Shown: positions 8,601-17,581, numbered from the stretch's first letter. The stretch is 40,871 nucleotides of DNA from Actinomycetota bacterium (GCA_025355855.1 JANXYU010000014.1:1-40871), one strand, 5' to 3'. Notes: generated from the sequence alone by a model not told the origin. Translations and numbers: made by a program.

Positions 8601-9097
8601 AAACACGTCAGTGGCTGATAAGTAACTGGCTGGTGGTCATCATAGCCGCTCTGTTTCTCGGTCTGGCTGTTTATGATGCGGCCGGCGCCGGCCGCGCTTT
8701 GGTTATTGGCGCGCAAACAATGTTCGGAATCGCGGTCATTTTGCTGACGGTCTTTATTTTTATGGGGTTGTTTAATGTCTGGGTCAAGGAAGAGTCGATT
8801 GCGCGACACTTAGGCGAGGAATCCGGGCTAAAAGGGTTACTTTATGGCACCTTGATAGGGACAATCTTTCACGGCCCTCAGGTTAGCATTTTCCCGTTTC
8901 TGCGCTCAATGCAGGACAAAGGGGCTCGCCGCGGTGTACTGGTGGCGATAGTCAGCGCGTTTTCCATCAAGATTCCGATGATACCGTTGGAGTTGGCTTT
9001 AATGGGGGCGAAATTCACGGTCGTTCATAATGCTCTGTTATTCTTGACGGCCCCGATTCTGGCTGTGATCATGGATGCGTTATTGCTTGACCGGTAG
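8597..9097 (+). CDS. Half-size permease, second subunit (COG0701/DUF318-like)
   Basis: A 166-residue membrane protein with about five helices. The ATG at 8597 is preferred over the in-frame upstream ATG (8540) because it overlaps the stop of the first half (ATGA at 8597-8600). It carries GTIFHGPQVSIFPFLRSM, the counterpart of the GPPAASYPMA motif in the partner, followed by a similar helix with a Pro (KIPMIPLELALMGAKF versus the partner's SLPVEIKLLGARF). This internal resemblance supports an ancestral duplicated permease now carried on two genes. Together they would form one transporter of unknown substrate. Confidence 0.68.
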   Translation: MKTRQWLISNWLVVIIAALFLGLAVYDAAGAGRALVIGAQTMFGIAVILLTVFIFMGLFNVWVKEESIARHLGEESGLKGLLYGTLIGTIFHGPQVSIFPFLRSMQDKGARRGVLVAIVSAFSIKIPMIPLELALMGAKFTVVHNALLFLTAPILAVIMDALLLDR

Positions 9098-9115
9098 GTG
9101 TGGCGAAAATAATGC

Positions 9116-10330
9116 TTAAGCGACTGGCAAGGTGAAGGTGAACGTGCTGCCGGCGCCGGGTTTGCTGATTACGTTGACGTGACCTCCGTGGGCTTCGACC
9201 AGCAACTTAGTTATCGCCAGACCCATTCCCGTGCCGCCGGTCGTTCGCGTGCGCGCCTGGTCTACGCGATAAAAATGTTCAAATATGTATGGCAGGTCAG
9301 CGGCAGGGATTCCCTCTCCGTCGTCCCTAACAGCGACTTCCACCATCTTTCCCGCCGTCGCTTTAGCTCCTATTTCAATGGTGCCTTCATCGGGCGTATG
9401 GCGCAGAGCATTAGTGATCAGATTATAAAAGACCTGAGTCAAGCGATCGGAGTCGGCTATGACCTCGGGGATTGAGCCCGCGATTTTGACGGAGAGCGTT
9501 ATCTTCTTTTCCTGCAGCATGGGTTGAAGCATCTCGACGACCTTTGTGGCCAGAGGCTTTAATGCCATCGGTTTAACGTCAAGTTTTAGTTGGCCCGCTT
9601 CCGCTAAGGTGAGTTCGCGGAGGTCGTTCACCAGACGATTCAAGAGCATGGTTTCAGTGTGCAGAGCGGCGATTTTCTCCGGTGTTGGCTCTTGCACTCC
9701 ATCGAGAATCGCTTCCAGATTGCCCTGAATAATAGTCAAAGGGGTTTTCAGCTCGTGCGCGACGCCGGCGAACAGTTGCCGGTTCAGCTGTTGGTTTTTG
9801 TCCAAGGTCGCCGCCATACCGTTGAAGGTGCCAGCTAATTCTCCCAGTTCATCTTTTGTCGCTACACGGATGCGATGATCAAGCTTGCCGGCCGCAATCT
9901 CCTTGGCCGCTTGGGACATATGCCGAACAGGCGACATAAGTCGGCGCGCAAAGATTATTCCGGTTAGACAAGCGATGATGATAACGACTGCGGCCGACAA
10001 CCAGAGAGACTCGTTAACGGCTCCCAAGAAACGCTCTTCCGGACCGCCCATAATATGCCGCATTATTTGGCTCATGCCGGACGAGGTCTGCATGCTGGTG
10101 TCCGATTGGACTTTAGTTAGCGTGCCGTCCGGATTGACAATAAAAGAGGGCGGTTCTTCTCTCATATAGTCATTGAAACGGTTGTTAATCGTGTAATTGG
10201 CGAAAACCGCAACCAAGGCGACGGAAACCAAGGCTATCCCGACCAAGAGGACGGCTAGTTTCACGGTCAGGCTGCGAGGATTGGCGAGTCGCCACCGTGC
10301 AGTTAAGTTGGTCGGCCAGTGAAGCTTCAT
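9116..10330 (-). CDS. Sensor histidine kinase (HAMP, HisKA, HATPase_c)
   Basis: A 404-residue sensor kinase. Two membrane helices (about 24-46 and 108-130) flank an external sensor loop of only ~60 residues that includes a Met/Ser-rich stretch (TSMQTSSGMSQIM). A HAMP domain follows (130-180), then the phosphoacceptor His192 in VAHELKTPLT, the N box at about 303-307, the G1 box DDGEGIP and the G2 box GGTGMGLAI. All catalytic boxes are intact. The ATG overlaps the TGA of the response regulator gene (ATGA), making a coupled regulator-kinase pair. The short sensor loop does not identify the stimulus; the BaeS/CpxA-like arrangement suggests envelope stress. Confidence 0.93.
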   Translation of the reverse strand: MKLHWPTNLTARWRLANPRSLTVKLAVLLVGIALVSVALVAVFANYTINNRFNDYMREEPPSFIVNPDGTLTKVQSDTSMQTSSGMSQIMRHIMGGPEERFLGAVNESLWLSAAVVIIIACLTGIIFARRLMSPVRHMSQAAKEIAAGKLDHRIRVATKDELGELAGTFNGMAATLDKNQQLNRQLFAGVAHELKTPLTIIQGNLEAILDGVQEPTPEKIAALHTETMLLNRLVNDLRELTLAEAGQLKLDVKPMALKPLATKVVEMLQPMLQEKKITLSVKIAGSIPEVIADSDRLTQVFYNLITNALRHTPDEGTIEIGAKATAGKMVEVAVRDDGEGIPAADLPYIFEHFYRVDQARTRTTGGTGMGLAITKLLVEAHGGHVNVISKPGAGSTFTFTLPVA

Positions 10331-11019
10331 TGTTGTTCCTGTTCGAAACGATAACCTACGCCGTAAACAGTCCCTATTAGGCGCGGGTTCTTGGGGTCTT
10401 CCTCGATTTTCTGACGCAGATTCTTAATGTGGGCGTCGATTGTGCGCTCGTAGCCCTCGAACGAGTATCCTTGTATCTCCTCAACAAGCTGCAGACGAGT
10501 AAAAACACGCCGCGGGCTGTCGGCCAGCGTTTCCAGGAGCTTAAACTCGGTGGGCGTCAGCTCGATGACTTCACTGCCGCGTTTAACCTCATGGCGCAGT
10601 GAATTGATTTCCAGCCCGCCCGCTCTGATAATGGGATTTTCAGATACTTCAGTCTCGGCGCGGCGCAAAACGGCCCGGACACGAGCCACAACCTCGCGCG
10701 GCGAAAACGGTTTGGTGATGTAATCGTCGGCGCCCAACTCAAGCCCCACGATCTTGTCGGGCTCTTCATCTCGCGCCGTCAGCATTATGATCGGGGTATT
10801 TGATTTAGCTCTGATCTCACGGCAGACCTCGTAGCCGTTTTTTTTGGGCAACATCAGGTCTAACAAAATCAGGTCAGGCTGCGATCGTTCCGCCTCGGCG
10901 AGAGCGGCTTCACCGTCTGCGGCAGTAACGACGGCATATCCTTCTTTTGCTAAATAGGAATCGAGTAACTCGGTTATGCCGGGTTCATCGTCGACTATGA
11001 GGATTTTTTTAACGGCCAT
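10327..11019 (-). CDS. OmpR/PhoB-family response regulator
   Basis: A 230-residue regulator with a receiver domain (1-120) and a winged-helix DNA-binding domain (about 135-228). The acidic pocket is Asp10-Asp11, the phosphorylated residue is Asp54 (LLDLMLP), and the switch lysine lies in ITKPFSP. The C-terminal half ends with the typical TVYGVGYRF. The start ATG is preceded by AAGGAG. The gene comes first in the operon with the kinase at 9116, which it overlaps by 4 nt. Targets are probably adjacent or elsewhere; I see no repeated operator in the 118-nt gap to the divergent glycosyltransferase gene. Confidence 0.94.
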   Translation of the reverse strand: MAVKKILIVDDEPGITELLDSYLAKEGYAVVTAADGEAALAEAERSQPDLILLDLMLPKKNGYEVCREIRAKSNTPIIMLTARDEEPDKIVGLELGADDYITKPFSPREVVARVRAVLRRAETEVSENPIIRAGGLEINSLRHEVKRGSEVIELTPTEFKLLETLADSPRRVFTRLQLVEEIQGYSFEGYERTIDAHIKNLRQKIEEDPKNPRLIGTVYGVGYRFEQEQQ

Positions 11020-11122
11020 ATTTAAGTCACTCTCCTTGACACAAGGTAGATAATATCACTTTACCAGGCATGTTTGAAGAAACTGTGAAGATGAGGCGAA
11101 GATGAAGAGCCCAAAAATCGTG

Positions 11123-11131
11123 TGCTAGAAT
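11123..11131 (+). promoter_or_regulatory. Extended -10 element, predicted leaderless start
   Basis: TGC-TAGAAT ends exactly 6 nt (TAGGGC) before the ATG at 11138, and no Shine-Dalgarno precedes that ATG. The expected first transcribed base is the A of the start codon. Confidence 0.5.
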
Positions 11132-11137
11132 TAGGGC

Positions 11138-12268
11138 ATGAAAATTATCGCCTACGTAATACGTCCCGCCGAAGGCGGTATGCTCAAACACCTCCTCGAT
11201 TTATTGGGCCGCCTGGACAGAGAGCGGTTCACACCAATCGTTCTCAGCCCGCCGGGCAATAATCTGGAAGAACCGTTGAGGCGTCTGGGCGTAGAATTGA
11301 TCGAGGTCGATATAGCGGACAAGCCGAACTTGGCGCGTGATGTAGGCTCGATCACGCGTTTGGCGACGGCATTAACCGCGGTCGGACCTAATATTATTCA
11401 CGCTCACAGCAATAAAGCGACTTTGCTTGTTGAAATGGCGGCTCGCCGCGCTTCTCTAGAAGCCAGGGTTGTTTTCTCCGTCCACAATTTCCCTAGCTAT
11501 CGCGCGACCAGAGGGTTTAAGAAAGTGATTTCGTCATTGGCGATGCGGCGGGTGATAAATGGCGCCGACGCGGTCATCGCGGTTTCGGGTAGCCTCAAAA
11601 ACTCGCTGGTCGAAAACGAACGAGTAAACCCAGCGAAGATCAGCGTCGTCCACAACGGAATTGACGGAGACGGCTTCCGTCCTGTTAAGGAGACGGATAA
11701 GCGCCGGTTTCGGACCGACCTGGGACTGCCTGAGGGTGTGCCCATAGTTGGAGCGGTTGGACGACTGGTTCCGTCCAAAGGCATGGATGTCTTGATTCAC
11801 GCGGCGCCGGAGTTGGTTCACAAATTTCCTGGATTGAAAGTCGTTATTGTTGGTTCGGGGCCGATGCAGCAGTCGTTGCGGGCGACCGCCGCTGGTCTCG
11901 GTCTAAATCGAGACATCATATTTACAGGACACGTAGATGATTTGCGGCCTTATTACTCTCTGTTTGACGTCTTCGTTTTGCCGACCACCCTGGAGGCTTT
12001 TGGGATGACCGCTGTCGAGGCGATGCTGGCCGGGTGCCCGGTTGTCGCGAGTCGGACGGGCGGCTTGCTTGAGATCGTCGTTAACCGGGAGACCGGCCTG
12101 CTGGTGCCGCCCGGTGATCCCAGCAGTCTGGCGGTGGCTATCAGAGCGCAACTGTCAGACACTAGGACCGCTAGACGAATGTCGGGGCGGGCCCAAACAG
12201 ACGCGCGTCTGAGGTTTTCCTTAGAGAGAATGGTGGCCGAAACTGAGGCGATTTACGACACGCTCTAG
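11138..12268 (+). CDS. GT4-family glycosyltransferase
   Basis: A 376-residue GT-B fold glycosyltransferase. The N-terminal half begins like a typical GT4 acceptor domain (IAYVIRPAEGGMLKHL, with the glycine-rich turn). The C-terminal half has GAVGRLVPSKGMDVLI, the diphosphate-binding start of the donor domain, and TLEAFGMTAVEAMLAG, the conserved E-x7-E region for the nucleotide-sugar ribose and sugar. No signal or membrane segment is present, so it acts at the cytoplasmic face. It is probably involved in lipid or polysaccharide glycosylation, donor unknown. It appears to be expressed from a leaderless promoter and its end overlaps by 4 nt the convergent HD-GYP gene. Confidence 0.9.
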   Translation: MKIIAYVIRPAEGGMLKHLLDLLGRLDRERFTPIVLSPPGNNLEEPLRRLGVELIEVDIADKPNLARDVGSITRLATALTAVGPNIIHAHSNKATLLVEMAARRASLEARVVFSVHNFPSYRATRGFKKVISSLAMRRVINGADAVIAVSGSLKNSLVENERVNPAKISVVHNGIDGDGFRPVKETDKRRFRTDLGLPEGVPIVGAVGRLVPSKGMDVLIHAAPELVHKFPGLKVVIVGSGPMQQSLRATAAGLGLNRDIIFTGHVDDLRPYYSLFDVFVLPTTLEAFGMTAVEAMLAGCPVVASRTGGLLEIVVNRETGLLVPPGDPSSLAVAIRAQLSDTRTARRMSGRAQTDARLRFSLERMVAETEAIYDTL

Positions 12269-13668
12269 AAGAATTGAACTACGTCGATGCCCAATTCCCA
12301 AGGATCAATGACCCTGATTATGGACCGGATGTAGCCTTCCCCTGGCTGGGTTCGCTCACCCATCTCCAAGACGGCGGCTTCGGCAGGGTCGAGATGCTTG
12401 CCATTTTCGTCAATCGCTATCTTGATTCGCGGTCGGGCCAAATCGGCGGCGTTGGTCTCATACACAACAGCGATTTCGCCGCTATCGAGCAGGACAACTG
12501 AGCCGACAGGGTAAATGGACAGCGTTTGCACAAAAGCTTTCATTATCACCGGGTCGAAAGTGCGTCCGGATTGTCTTATCATCTCTGCCAGAACCTGGTC
12601 GGGCAGCTTACTGCCTTTAAAGGGCCGCATCGACGTACCAGCCTCATAGCTGTCGGCGACTTGGACGATTCGGCTGAATAGATGGGGCCGTTCCTTGTTG
12701 GTAAGTTTTGGGTAGCCGGAGAGGTCATAGCCGACGTGATGTTCATAGGCTACGACCATGGACAGCTTATGCATCCCTGGCATCTGGCTCAGTATCTCGG
12801 CGCCCTCGATCGGGTGGCGTTTCATAACCTCGAATTCTTCCGGCGTCAGCGGCATCGGTTTGGTGGTCAAATCTTTGGGAACATTAACTTTGCCGATGTC
12901 ATGCAGCAAGGCTGCCGCGCCTAGAATGGCCAGCTTGTCATGCTCGAGGGACAAGTTGTTTCCCAAACTAAGGCACAGGATGCAGGTATTGACAGAGTGA
13001 TAGAAGGTTGTCTCATCGTAACTTTTTATGACCGTGAGACCAAGCATATTAAGATGGTCAGTGAATAATGCTTCTGTTAAACCGCCGACGATCTTTTCGA
13101 CCTTTTGGACGCTGACTCCCTGACCGATCTTCGCGCTTTTCATGATGTCTTTGACTGCCGTCACCGCGGAGTTATAGACCTCTTTGGCCGCTTTTGTTTC
13201 CGTTTCCTCGTGTTCGACGTCATCGGCCTCGGCGGCTGCCGAGCTGATCACAATGTTAGCCGCACCGCGATTCTTCAGGCGGTTCGCCAGGCCTCCTTCA
13301 TTTTCGAGCGTCTGCCTGTCGGTGCACAAGGCATCCATAAGGGTGTCGATTTCGGCTTCCTCGACGCCCCTAAGGAAGGTGATGGCCCCAACGTCCATGG
13401 CCGCGCATTCCTTGATAAATCCGGCGTAGGTTATGCTTTCACGGATCAGGAGTTCGCTTTCGATAAAGAGGTCGTCGTCGTGCATGGCGTAGGTGACGTC
13501 GCCCAGTTGGTCCAAGAGTCCTGTAAGCGACCGGTGTAGTCTTTTTGAGCCATCCAATAGTTCCGGATGCTGGGCGGGATAAAGCAGGGTCTTGCGCTTC
13601 AGCGCCACCATCTGTTCGAAGGCTATTTTCGCGTCCGCAAGTTGTGTGCTGTTCAGTGTCTTTGGCAT
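12265..13668 (-). CDS. HD-GYP domain protein with a distinctive N-terminal domain
   Basis: A 467-residue cytoplasmic protein. Residues 1-150 form a helical/beta domain that resembles the N-terminus of the HEAT protein encoded just upstream (see findings), with LYP.QHP near residue 30. An acidic linker follows, then an HD-GYP domain (about 205-370) with His256-Asp257, His310-His311 and SGYP ending at 320. The second motif reads HHVGYDLSGYP, a common variant. The last ~90 residues resemble the extra C-terminal segment found in many such phosphodiesterases. It is likely a c-di-GMP phosphodiesterase. It lies 18 nt after the HEAT gene, so they form one operon. Its own stop overlaps the convergent GT4 gene. 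Confidence 0.87.
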   Translation of the reverse strand: MPKTLNSTQLADAKIAFEQMVALKRKTLLYPAQHPELLDGSKRLHRSLTGLLDQLGDVTYAMHDDDLFIESELLIRESITYAGFIKECAAMDVGAITFLRGVEEAEIDTLMDALCTDRQTLENEGGLANRLKNRGAANIVISSAAAEADDVEHEETETKAAKEVYNSAVTAVKDIMKSAKIGQGVSVQKVEKIVGGLTEALFTDHLNMLGLTVIKSYDETTFYHSVNTCILCLSLGNNLSLEHDKLAILGAAALLHDIGKVNVPKDLTTKPMPLTPEEFEVMKRHPIEGAEILSQMPGMHKLSMVVAYEHHVGYDLSGYPKLTNKERPHLFSRIVQVADSYEAGTSMRPFKGSKLPDQVLAEMIRQSGRTFDPVIMKAFVQTLSIYPVGSVVLLDSGEIAVVYETNAADLARPRIKIAIDENGKHLDPAEAAVLEMGERTQPGEGYIRSIIRVIDPWELGIDVVQFF

Positions 13669-13686
13669 CTATACCTCATCAATATA

Positions 13687-15708
13687 CTATACAGTATTGG
13701 CGGCGCGTATCTTTGCAATCGCGCGTTGCGCTGTTTCTCTTAAAGACTTTGCCTGGCTGCGCCAAGCTCGCTTTTCGGCGACGATTTCTAGAATAGGGAG
13801 GGATTGGGCGTCTCCGATTGCCCCCAGCGTCTCAATGGCCTGCAGCCGGTTGTTTAGATTGCGGAACCGGAAGTCTTTTTCGGACGCTAAGGCGCTCAGT
13901 TTCGATACCGCCGCGGTTGCTTTTAGCGATCCCAGAGCCAAAAAAGCGGCTTCCCGGACATGTTCCGATGTGTCGTCCAAAGTGACGGTTATTAGGGCGG
14001 CGCTGGCCGCTCCGCGCGACGACGCCAGGGCGCGAATAGTCTCGACTCTCACACCTTCGTCTTCGTGTCGTAGAGTGCGCTTCAGAATATCGGTCGCCTT
14101 TGGTTCGTCGAATTCGCAAACCACCCAGACAACAGCCTTGACTATCCTGTTATCTCCAGCTAGTCTGCGTTCGAATATCTCCATCGTACCGTTGCTGACA
14201 TGGGCCGCGATCTTATAGAGCTTGCGCCGCTCCTCTAGGCTGGTTTCCGCCACGATCATATCCAGCAAGCCTGGAATCGCGCCTGGTCCGAGCATGTCCA
14301 TCATCGCTCGGCCATATTTCTTCTCATCCGGATCCTGGCTCTTCATCGCCGCAGTCATGATGACGTCGAGGTTCGCCGCGTCCGCCAATTTTAGCAAGGC
14401 GTCGCGTGTTAATGTCACAAGTTCGGGCGATGTTTTCATCAGGTCTTGGCCTTTGAGGCGCATCGCCTTCATTGACTTGGCAGCCAACTCTAAACGGCGC
14501 TCACGAAAAAGGTCGCTGACCGCTTCGGTCAAGCTGTCTAAGATTTTAGTCAAGTGAGGACCGTCTTCTGTTTCAATGAGCATCTCAACGAGTGTTTCAA
14601 TCGCTTGCTCTTCGACGTCTTCCATCTGGATAGCCGCGATTTCTTCCTCGACCGAGGCCGCAACCGACGCCGGCAGGTCGTCATAGAAGTGCGCGAATTC
14701 GTAGTAAACCTCTTCCGGACTAAGGCGGACTTCTTCTCCCGGTGGCGCGACGGTCGCAGGCTCGCCAGATTCCTGGTAGCCGGACGCTTGTTCAGCTGCC
14801 ATATTCAAGGCTTGACTCAGCGCGGCGAGCAACTCGGGACCGAAATCCATCGCGGCGAATCGCTCTTGCATCAGGTCGACGATCGGATTCTTAAAGTCAT
14901 CGGACAGTGTGGTTATGCCAGTCGTGATGTTCTCAAAAATCTCTTCTTTGTCTTCGCCGCCCGCTCCGTTCGCGACTGAGGCGATTGTTTCAATAGCGCC
15001 GGTAACGAATTCCGCGCGGCCTTCCAGGCTAGGATCGCCATCAGCGGAGGCAGCCAGGTCTGACATTTTGACGAGCAATTTCGCGGTGTTTACGGGTCCT
15101 TGCTTGGTGCGGAGGATGATCTTGTCGATTTCGTTTGCCGATAGTTCACCCTCGCGCAGCAGCATGAACATCTCTTCCGCCGATAAAATCTCGTCATCGG
15201 TATCGCCGAAATCAAGCTCCTCAATCAACTCCTCAGCAATCGCTTCGACTTCGAGGCGTTTGGCGACTATGTTTTGCACCCGCATCTCGTCAAGTATATT
15301 TTCGATGCCGCCGCGGCGGCGCACTTCGTTAATATCGAGCGCCATAGCGTCTAAGAAGGCGTCTAACTCCTCGTCACGCACGACTTCATTGATGAGGATG
15401 CTAGTTATTTGGCGATCGTGCAGATGGGCCGCTAGGCCGAGGTAGAAACCGCCGGCCGCCATCCCGTATTCGGAGCCTTCGACGATAATACTGTCCCGAG
15501 TGACGCCGAATTTTAGTATTTCCCGGCCCGCTAGATAATCGTGCAGGAGAGAATAGAGGTCGGTGCGGGCTTCCAAACTCATGGGATGAGAGGGAGAGTA
15601 GACAAGACTCTTCTTTATTGCTCCGTTGAAAGCCTTAAAAAGTACGTCCAGAGTCTCCGTGTTCGCTGCGTTTGAGGCATTTTCTTCCATGCGCTTAAGT
15701 GTAGACAT
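13687..15708 (-). CDS. HEAT-repeat protein with the same N-terminal domain as the HD-GYP neighbour
   Basis: About 673 residues from the ATG at 15708. An in-frame TTG at 15756 would add 16 residues, and another ATG lies at 15690; none has a clear Shine-Dalgarno, so the start is uncertain. Residues ~30-165 resemble the N-terminus of the HD-GYP protein. The middle (~170-450) is acidic and helical. The last ~210 residues contain HEAT-like helical pairs, for example DEGVRVETIRALASSRG and EHVREAAFLALGSL. No signal peptide or membrane helix. HEAT arrays bind partners, so this is plausibly a scaffold or adaptor for the phosphodiesterase encoded 18 nt downstream. Confidence 0.8.
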   Translation of the reverse strand: MSTLKRMEENASNAANTETLDVLFKAFNGAIKKSLVYSPSHPMSLEARTDLYSLLHDYLAGREILKFGVTRDSIIVEGSEYGMAAGGFYLGLAAHLHDRQITSILINEVVRDEELDAFLDAMALDINEVRRRGGIENILDEMRVQNIVAKRLEVEAIAEELIEELDFGDTDDEILSAEEMFMLLREGELSANEIDKIILRTKQGPVNTAKLLVKMSDLAASADGDPSLEGRAEFVTGAIETIASVANGAGGEDKEEIFENITTGITTLSDDFKNPIVDLMQERFAAMDFGPELLAALSQALNMAAEQASGYQESGEPATVAPPGEEVRLSPEEVYYEFAHFYDDLPASVAASVEEEIAAIQMEDVEEQAIETLVEMLIETEDGPHLTKILDSLTEAVSDLFRERRLELAAKSMKAMRLKGQDLMKTSPELVTLTRDALLKLADAANLDVIMTAAMKSQDPDEKKYGRAMMDMLGPGAIPGLLDMIVAETSLEERRKLYKIAAHVSNGTMEIFERRLAGDNRIVKAVVWVVCEFDEPKATDILKRTLRHEDEGVRVETIRALASSRGAASAALITVTLDDTSEHVREAAFLALGSLKATAAVSKLSALASEKDFRFRNLNNRLQAIETLGAIGDAQSLPILEIVAEKRAWRSQAKSLRETAQRAIAKIRAANTV

Positions 15709-15755
15709 AAGCGGGTGTTTTGGCAATTTTGTGATAGGCTTTCGGGGAGCCTGCA

Positions 15756-15783
15756 AGACAGGGAGACCGCGAGACTGGGAGAC
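15756..15783 (+). repeat. Two imperfect direct copies of AGACNGGGAGAC
   Basis: AGACAGGGAGAC at 15756-15767 and AGACTGGGAGAC at 15772-15783 lie in the divergent gap between the HEAT gene and endonuclease III, with 16-nt periodicity. They may be a remnant of a purine-rich intergenic repeat; no function is evident. Confidence 0.35.
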
Positions 15784-15791
15784 TTGTAATT

Positions 15792-16427
15792 GTGGACAGG
15801 AAAGACAGGGCGACTGCGGTAATTAAACGGCTTAAGCTGGTTTATTCGCACGCTAGGATAGCCCTGAAATTCGGTAACAATTGGGAGCTCTTGGTGGCGA
15901 CCGAACTGTCCGCTCAATGCACCGATAAGAAAGTGAACGAAGTCACTGAGACCTTGTTTAAAAAATACCGAAACGTGGCGGATTACGCCCACGCCGACTC
16001 TGCCGAATTTGAGCAAGACATCAGGCCGACGGGTTTCTTTCGTAACAAAACCAAGAACATCATAGGCGCCGCGCAAATGGTTCTAACGGAGCTCGATGGA
16101 CAAGTGCCTTCTACGATGACCGAGATTCTGCGCTTACCGGGTGTCGCGCGAAAGACCGCGAACATTGTTTTGGGTAACGCTTATGGCGTCGTGGAGGGGA
16201 TCGCCGTCGATACACACGTCTTGCGCTTGTCGCACCGGTTGGGTCTCAGCGATGGTAAAACGCCGGAAAAAATAGAACGTGACCTTATGGAATTGTGGCC
16301 TAAAGCCCGTTGGTTCGGGGCGACCTACCTGATAATAGAACATGGACGCGCGATCTGCACGGCCAAAAAACCGCAGTGCGGGGCCTGCGTACTCAATGAT
16401 ATCTGTCCTTCAGCTTTCAAGGTCTGA
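15792..16427 (+). CDS. nth: Endonuclease III (DNA glycosylase/AP lyase)
   Basis: A 211-residue base-excision repair enzyme that removes oxidised pyrimidines and cleaves the abasic site. The helix-hairpin-helix LPGVARKTANIV contains catalytic Lys121, and GIAVDTHV contains the second catalytic residue, Asp140. The C-terminus has the four-cysteine iron-sulfur loop with spacing C-x6-C-x2-C-x5-C (CTAKKPQCGACVLNDIC). Length and motif positions match E. coli Nth closely (Lys120, Asp138). The GTG start at 15792 has no strong Shine-Dalgarno but gives the expected N-terminus. It is divergent from the HEAT gene. Confidence 0.96.
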   Translation: MDRKDRATAVIKRLKLVYSHARIALKFGNNWELLVATELSAQCTDKKVNEVTETLFKKYRNVADYAHADSAEFEQDIRPTGFFRNKTKNIIGAAQMVLTELDGQVPSTMTEILRLPGVARKTANIVLGNAYGVVEGIAVDTHVLRLSHRLGLSDGKTPEKIERDLMELWPKARWFGATYLIIEHGRAICTAKKPQCGACVLNDICPSAFKV

Positions 16428-16494
16428 CGGATAATCGCCGAAGAAAACAATGTAAGACCTAAGAAAGAAAGAGGCTAGAGGCAGAGGAGCCCAA

Positions 16495-17481
16495 GTGAGC
16501 TTGTTTGGAAAGGTAAAAAGACACAACGAGTCAGTGCCGACGTCGCCGGAAGTGCAGCAGCATTCGGCGGCGTTAGTTCGATCGGCATGCGACAAGATCA
16601 AGGCGGGCAAGTTCGGACCGGCGGTTGCCGAGCTCGAAGAGGCCGTTAAGATCGACCCTAGCTGTTTTGCGGCTTGGGTCGAGCTAGGCGAGACAAACTG
16701 GACTTTGGGCGACGCGGATGTTGCCAAGAAAGCTCTTGACCATGCGCTCGCGTTGGAACCGGACAATGTCCGCGCCCTGGGATTGATGGGTGAGATATAT
16801 CTGGACGCCGGTGATTTTAACACCTCTTTGACCTATTTTCGGCGCGCCTTGTCCCAGAAGCCCGATCTTTTGAAGGGCTGGGGCTTTTCAGGCGATACCT
16901 ATCTTAAGACGGAAAGCTTTGAGAGCTCGCTGAAATGCTACGAGTTGGCACTGCAGGAAAACCCCGACAATGCTGAGATATGGCATCTAATGGGCGATAC
17001 CTATCTGACGCTCGATCGTCTCGATGAAGCGCTGGCGGCCTATCGAAAGGTTGTCGCGCTTAAGCCGGCCTTCTTAGAGTCCAGACGCAGTTTGGCTCAC
17101 ATCCTTTGTAAACTCGGCGATTATGACGAAGCTTTGGTCGAATGCGAAGCGGCTTTGCGAACCGAGCCGACCGACGCTATGTCCTGGCGGTTGCTCGGGC
17201 AGACGCAATTATCTCTCGGCCTGTACGAAGAGGCGGCGGCGTCAGCCCAGACCGCAATCGATATTGACCCGGCCATTGCGATCGCCTGGAGTCTGCGGGG
17301 CCTTGCGTTGTTTAACCTCGGTCGATGCGAAGAGGCGGCTGCCTCCGCCCAACGCGCTTTGAACCTCCAACCTGGGTTGCAAGAAGCGCTGATGGTCATG
17401 GGGTTTGCCAACGCTCATCTTGGCAACAAGAAGGCTGGCGCCAAATATCTGGCTGAAGCCGACCGCGAAGTCCTGAAATAG
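16495..17481 (+). CDS. Tetratricopeptide repeat protein
   Basis: A 328-residue protein made almost entirely of about eight TPR units from residue ~35 to the end. Units are recognised by their 34-residue spacing and repeated endings such as ALALEP, ALSQKP, ALQENP and ALNLQP. No signal peptide, membrane segment or fused catalytic domain is present, so it is probably a cytoplasmic scaffold or interaction platform. The GTG start is supported by GAGGAG about 6 nt upstream. It is followed by the inverted 9-bp repeat element at 17482 and not by a gene on the same strand for 160 nt. Confidence 0.9.
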   Translation: MSLFGKVKRHNESVPTSPEVQQHSAALVRSACDKIKAGKFGPAVAELEEAVKIDPSCFAAWVELGETNWTLGDADVAKKALDHALALEPDNVRALGLMGEIYLDAGDFNTSLTYFRRALSQKPDLLKGWGFSGDTYLKTESFESSLKCYELALQENPDNAEIWHLMGDTYLTLDRLDEALAAYRKVVALKPAFLESRRSLAHILCKLGDYDEALVECEAALRTEPTDAMSWRLLGQTQLSLGLYEEAAASAQTAIDIDPAIAIAWSLRGLALFNLGRCEEAAASAQRALNLQPGLQEALMVMGFANAHLGNKKAGAKYLAEADREVLK

Positions 17482-17581
17482 GAATACGAAGAGTACAAGG
17501 AGTACTACGAGTACGGGGACGGTCGGCGAAAAAGATCCGGAAAACATCGTAATCTTTGTACCCCTCGTAATCGTCGTACTC
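17482..17581. repeat. Inverted arrays of a 9-bp GAKTAYRAR-type unit
   Basis: Four direct units follow the TPR stop (GAATACGAA, GAGTACAAG, GAGTACTAC, GAGTACGGG from 17482), and four units in inverted orientation occupy 17546-17581 (reading on the minus strand GAGTACGAC, GATTACGAG, GGGTACAAA, GATTACGAT). The arms pair at about 26 of 34 positions, so the RNA could fold into a long hairpin with a ~30-nt loop. Related elements lie at 26347 and 34642. It could act as a terminator or a mobile palindromic repeat. Confidence 0.75.

Noticed and set aside
8126-8809. A 227-codon open frame on the minus strand opposite the two permease genes
   Set aside because: It lies wholly antisense to two coupled genes with good ribosome-binding sites and clear family motifs; its composition is not protein-like.
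14909-15445. A 178-codon plus-strand open frame opposite the HEAT gene
   Set aside because: A Ser/Arg-rich shadow of the acidic HEAT coding strand, with no start signal or recognisable domain.
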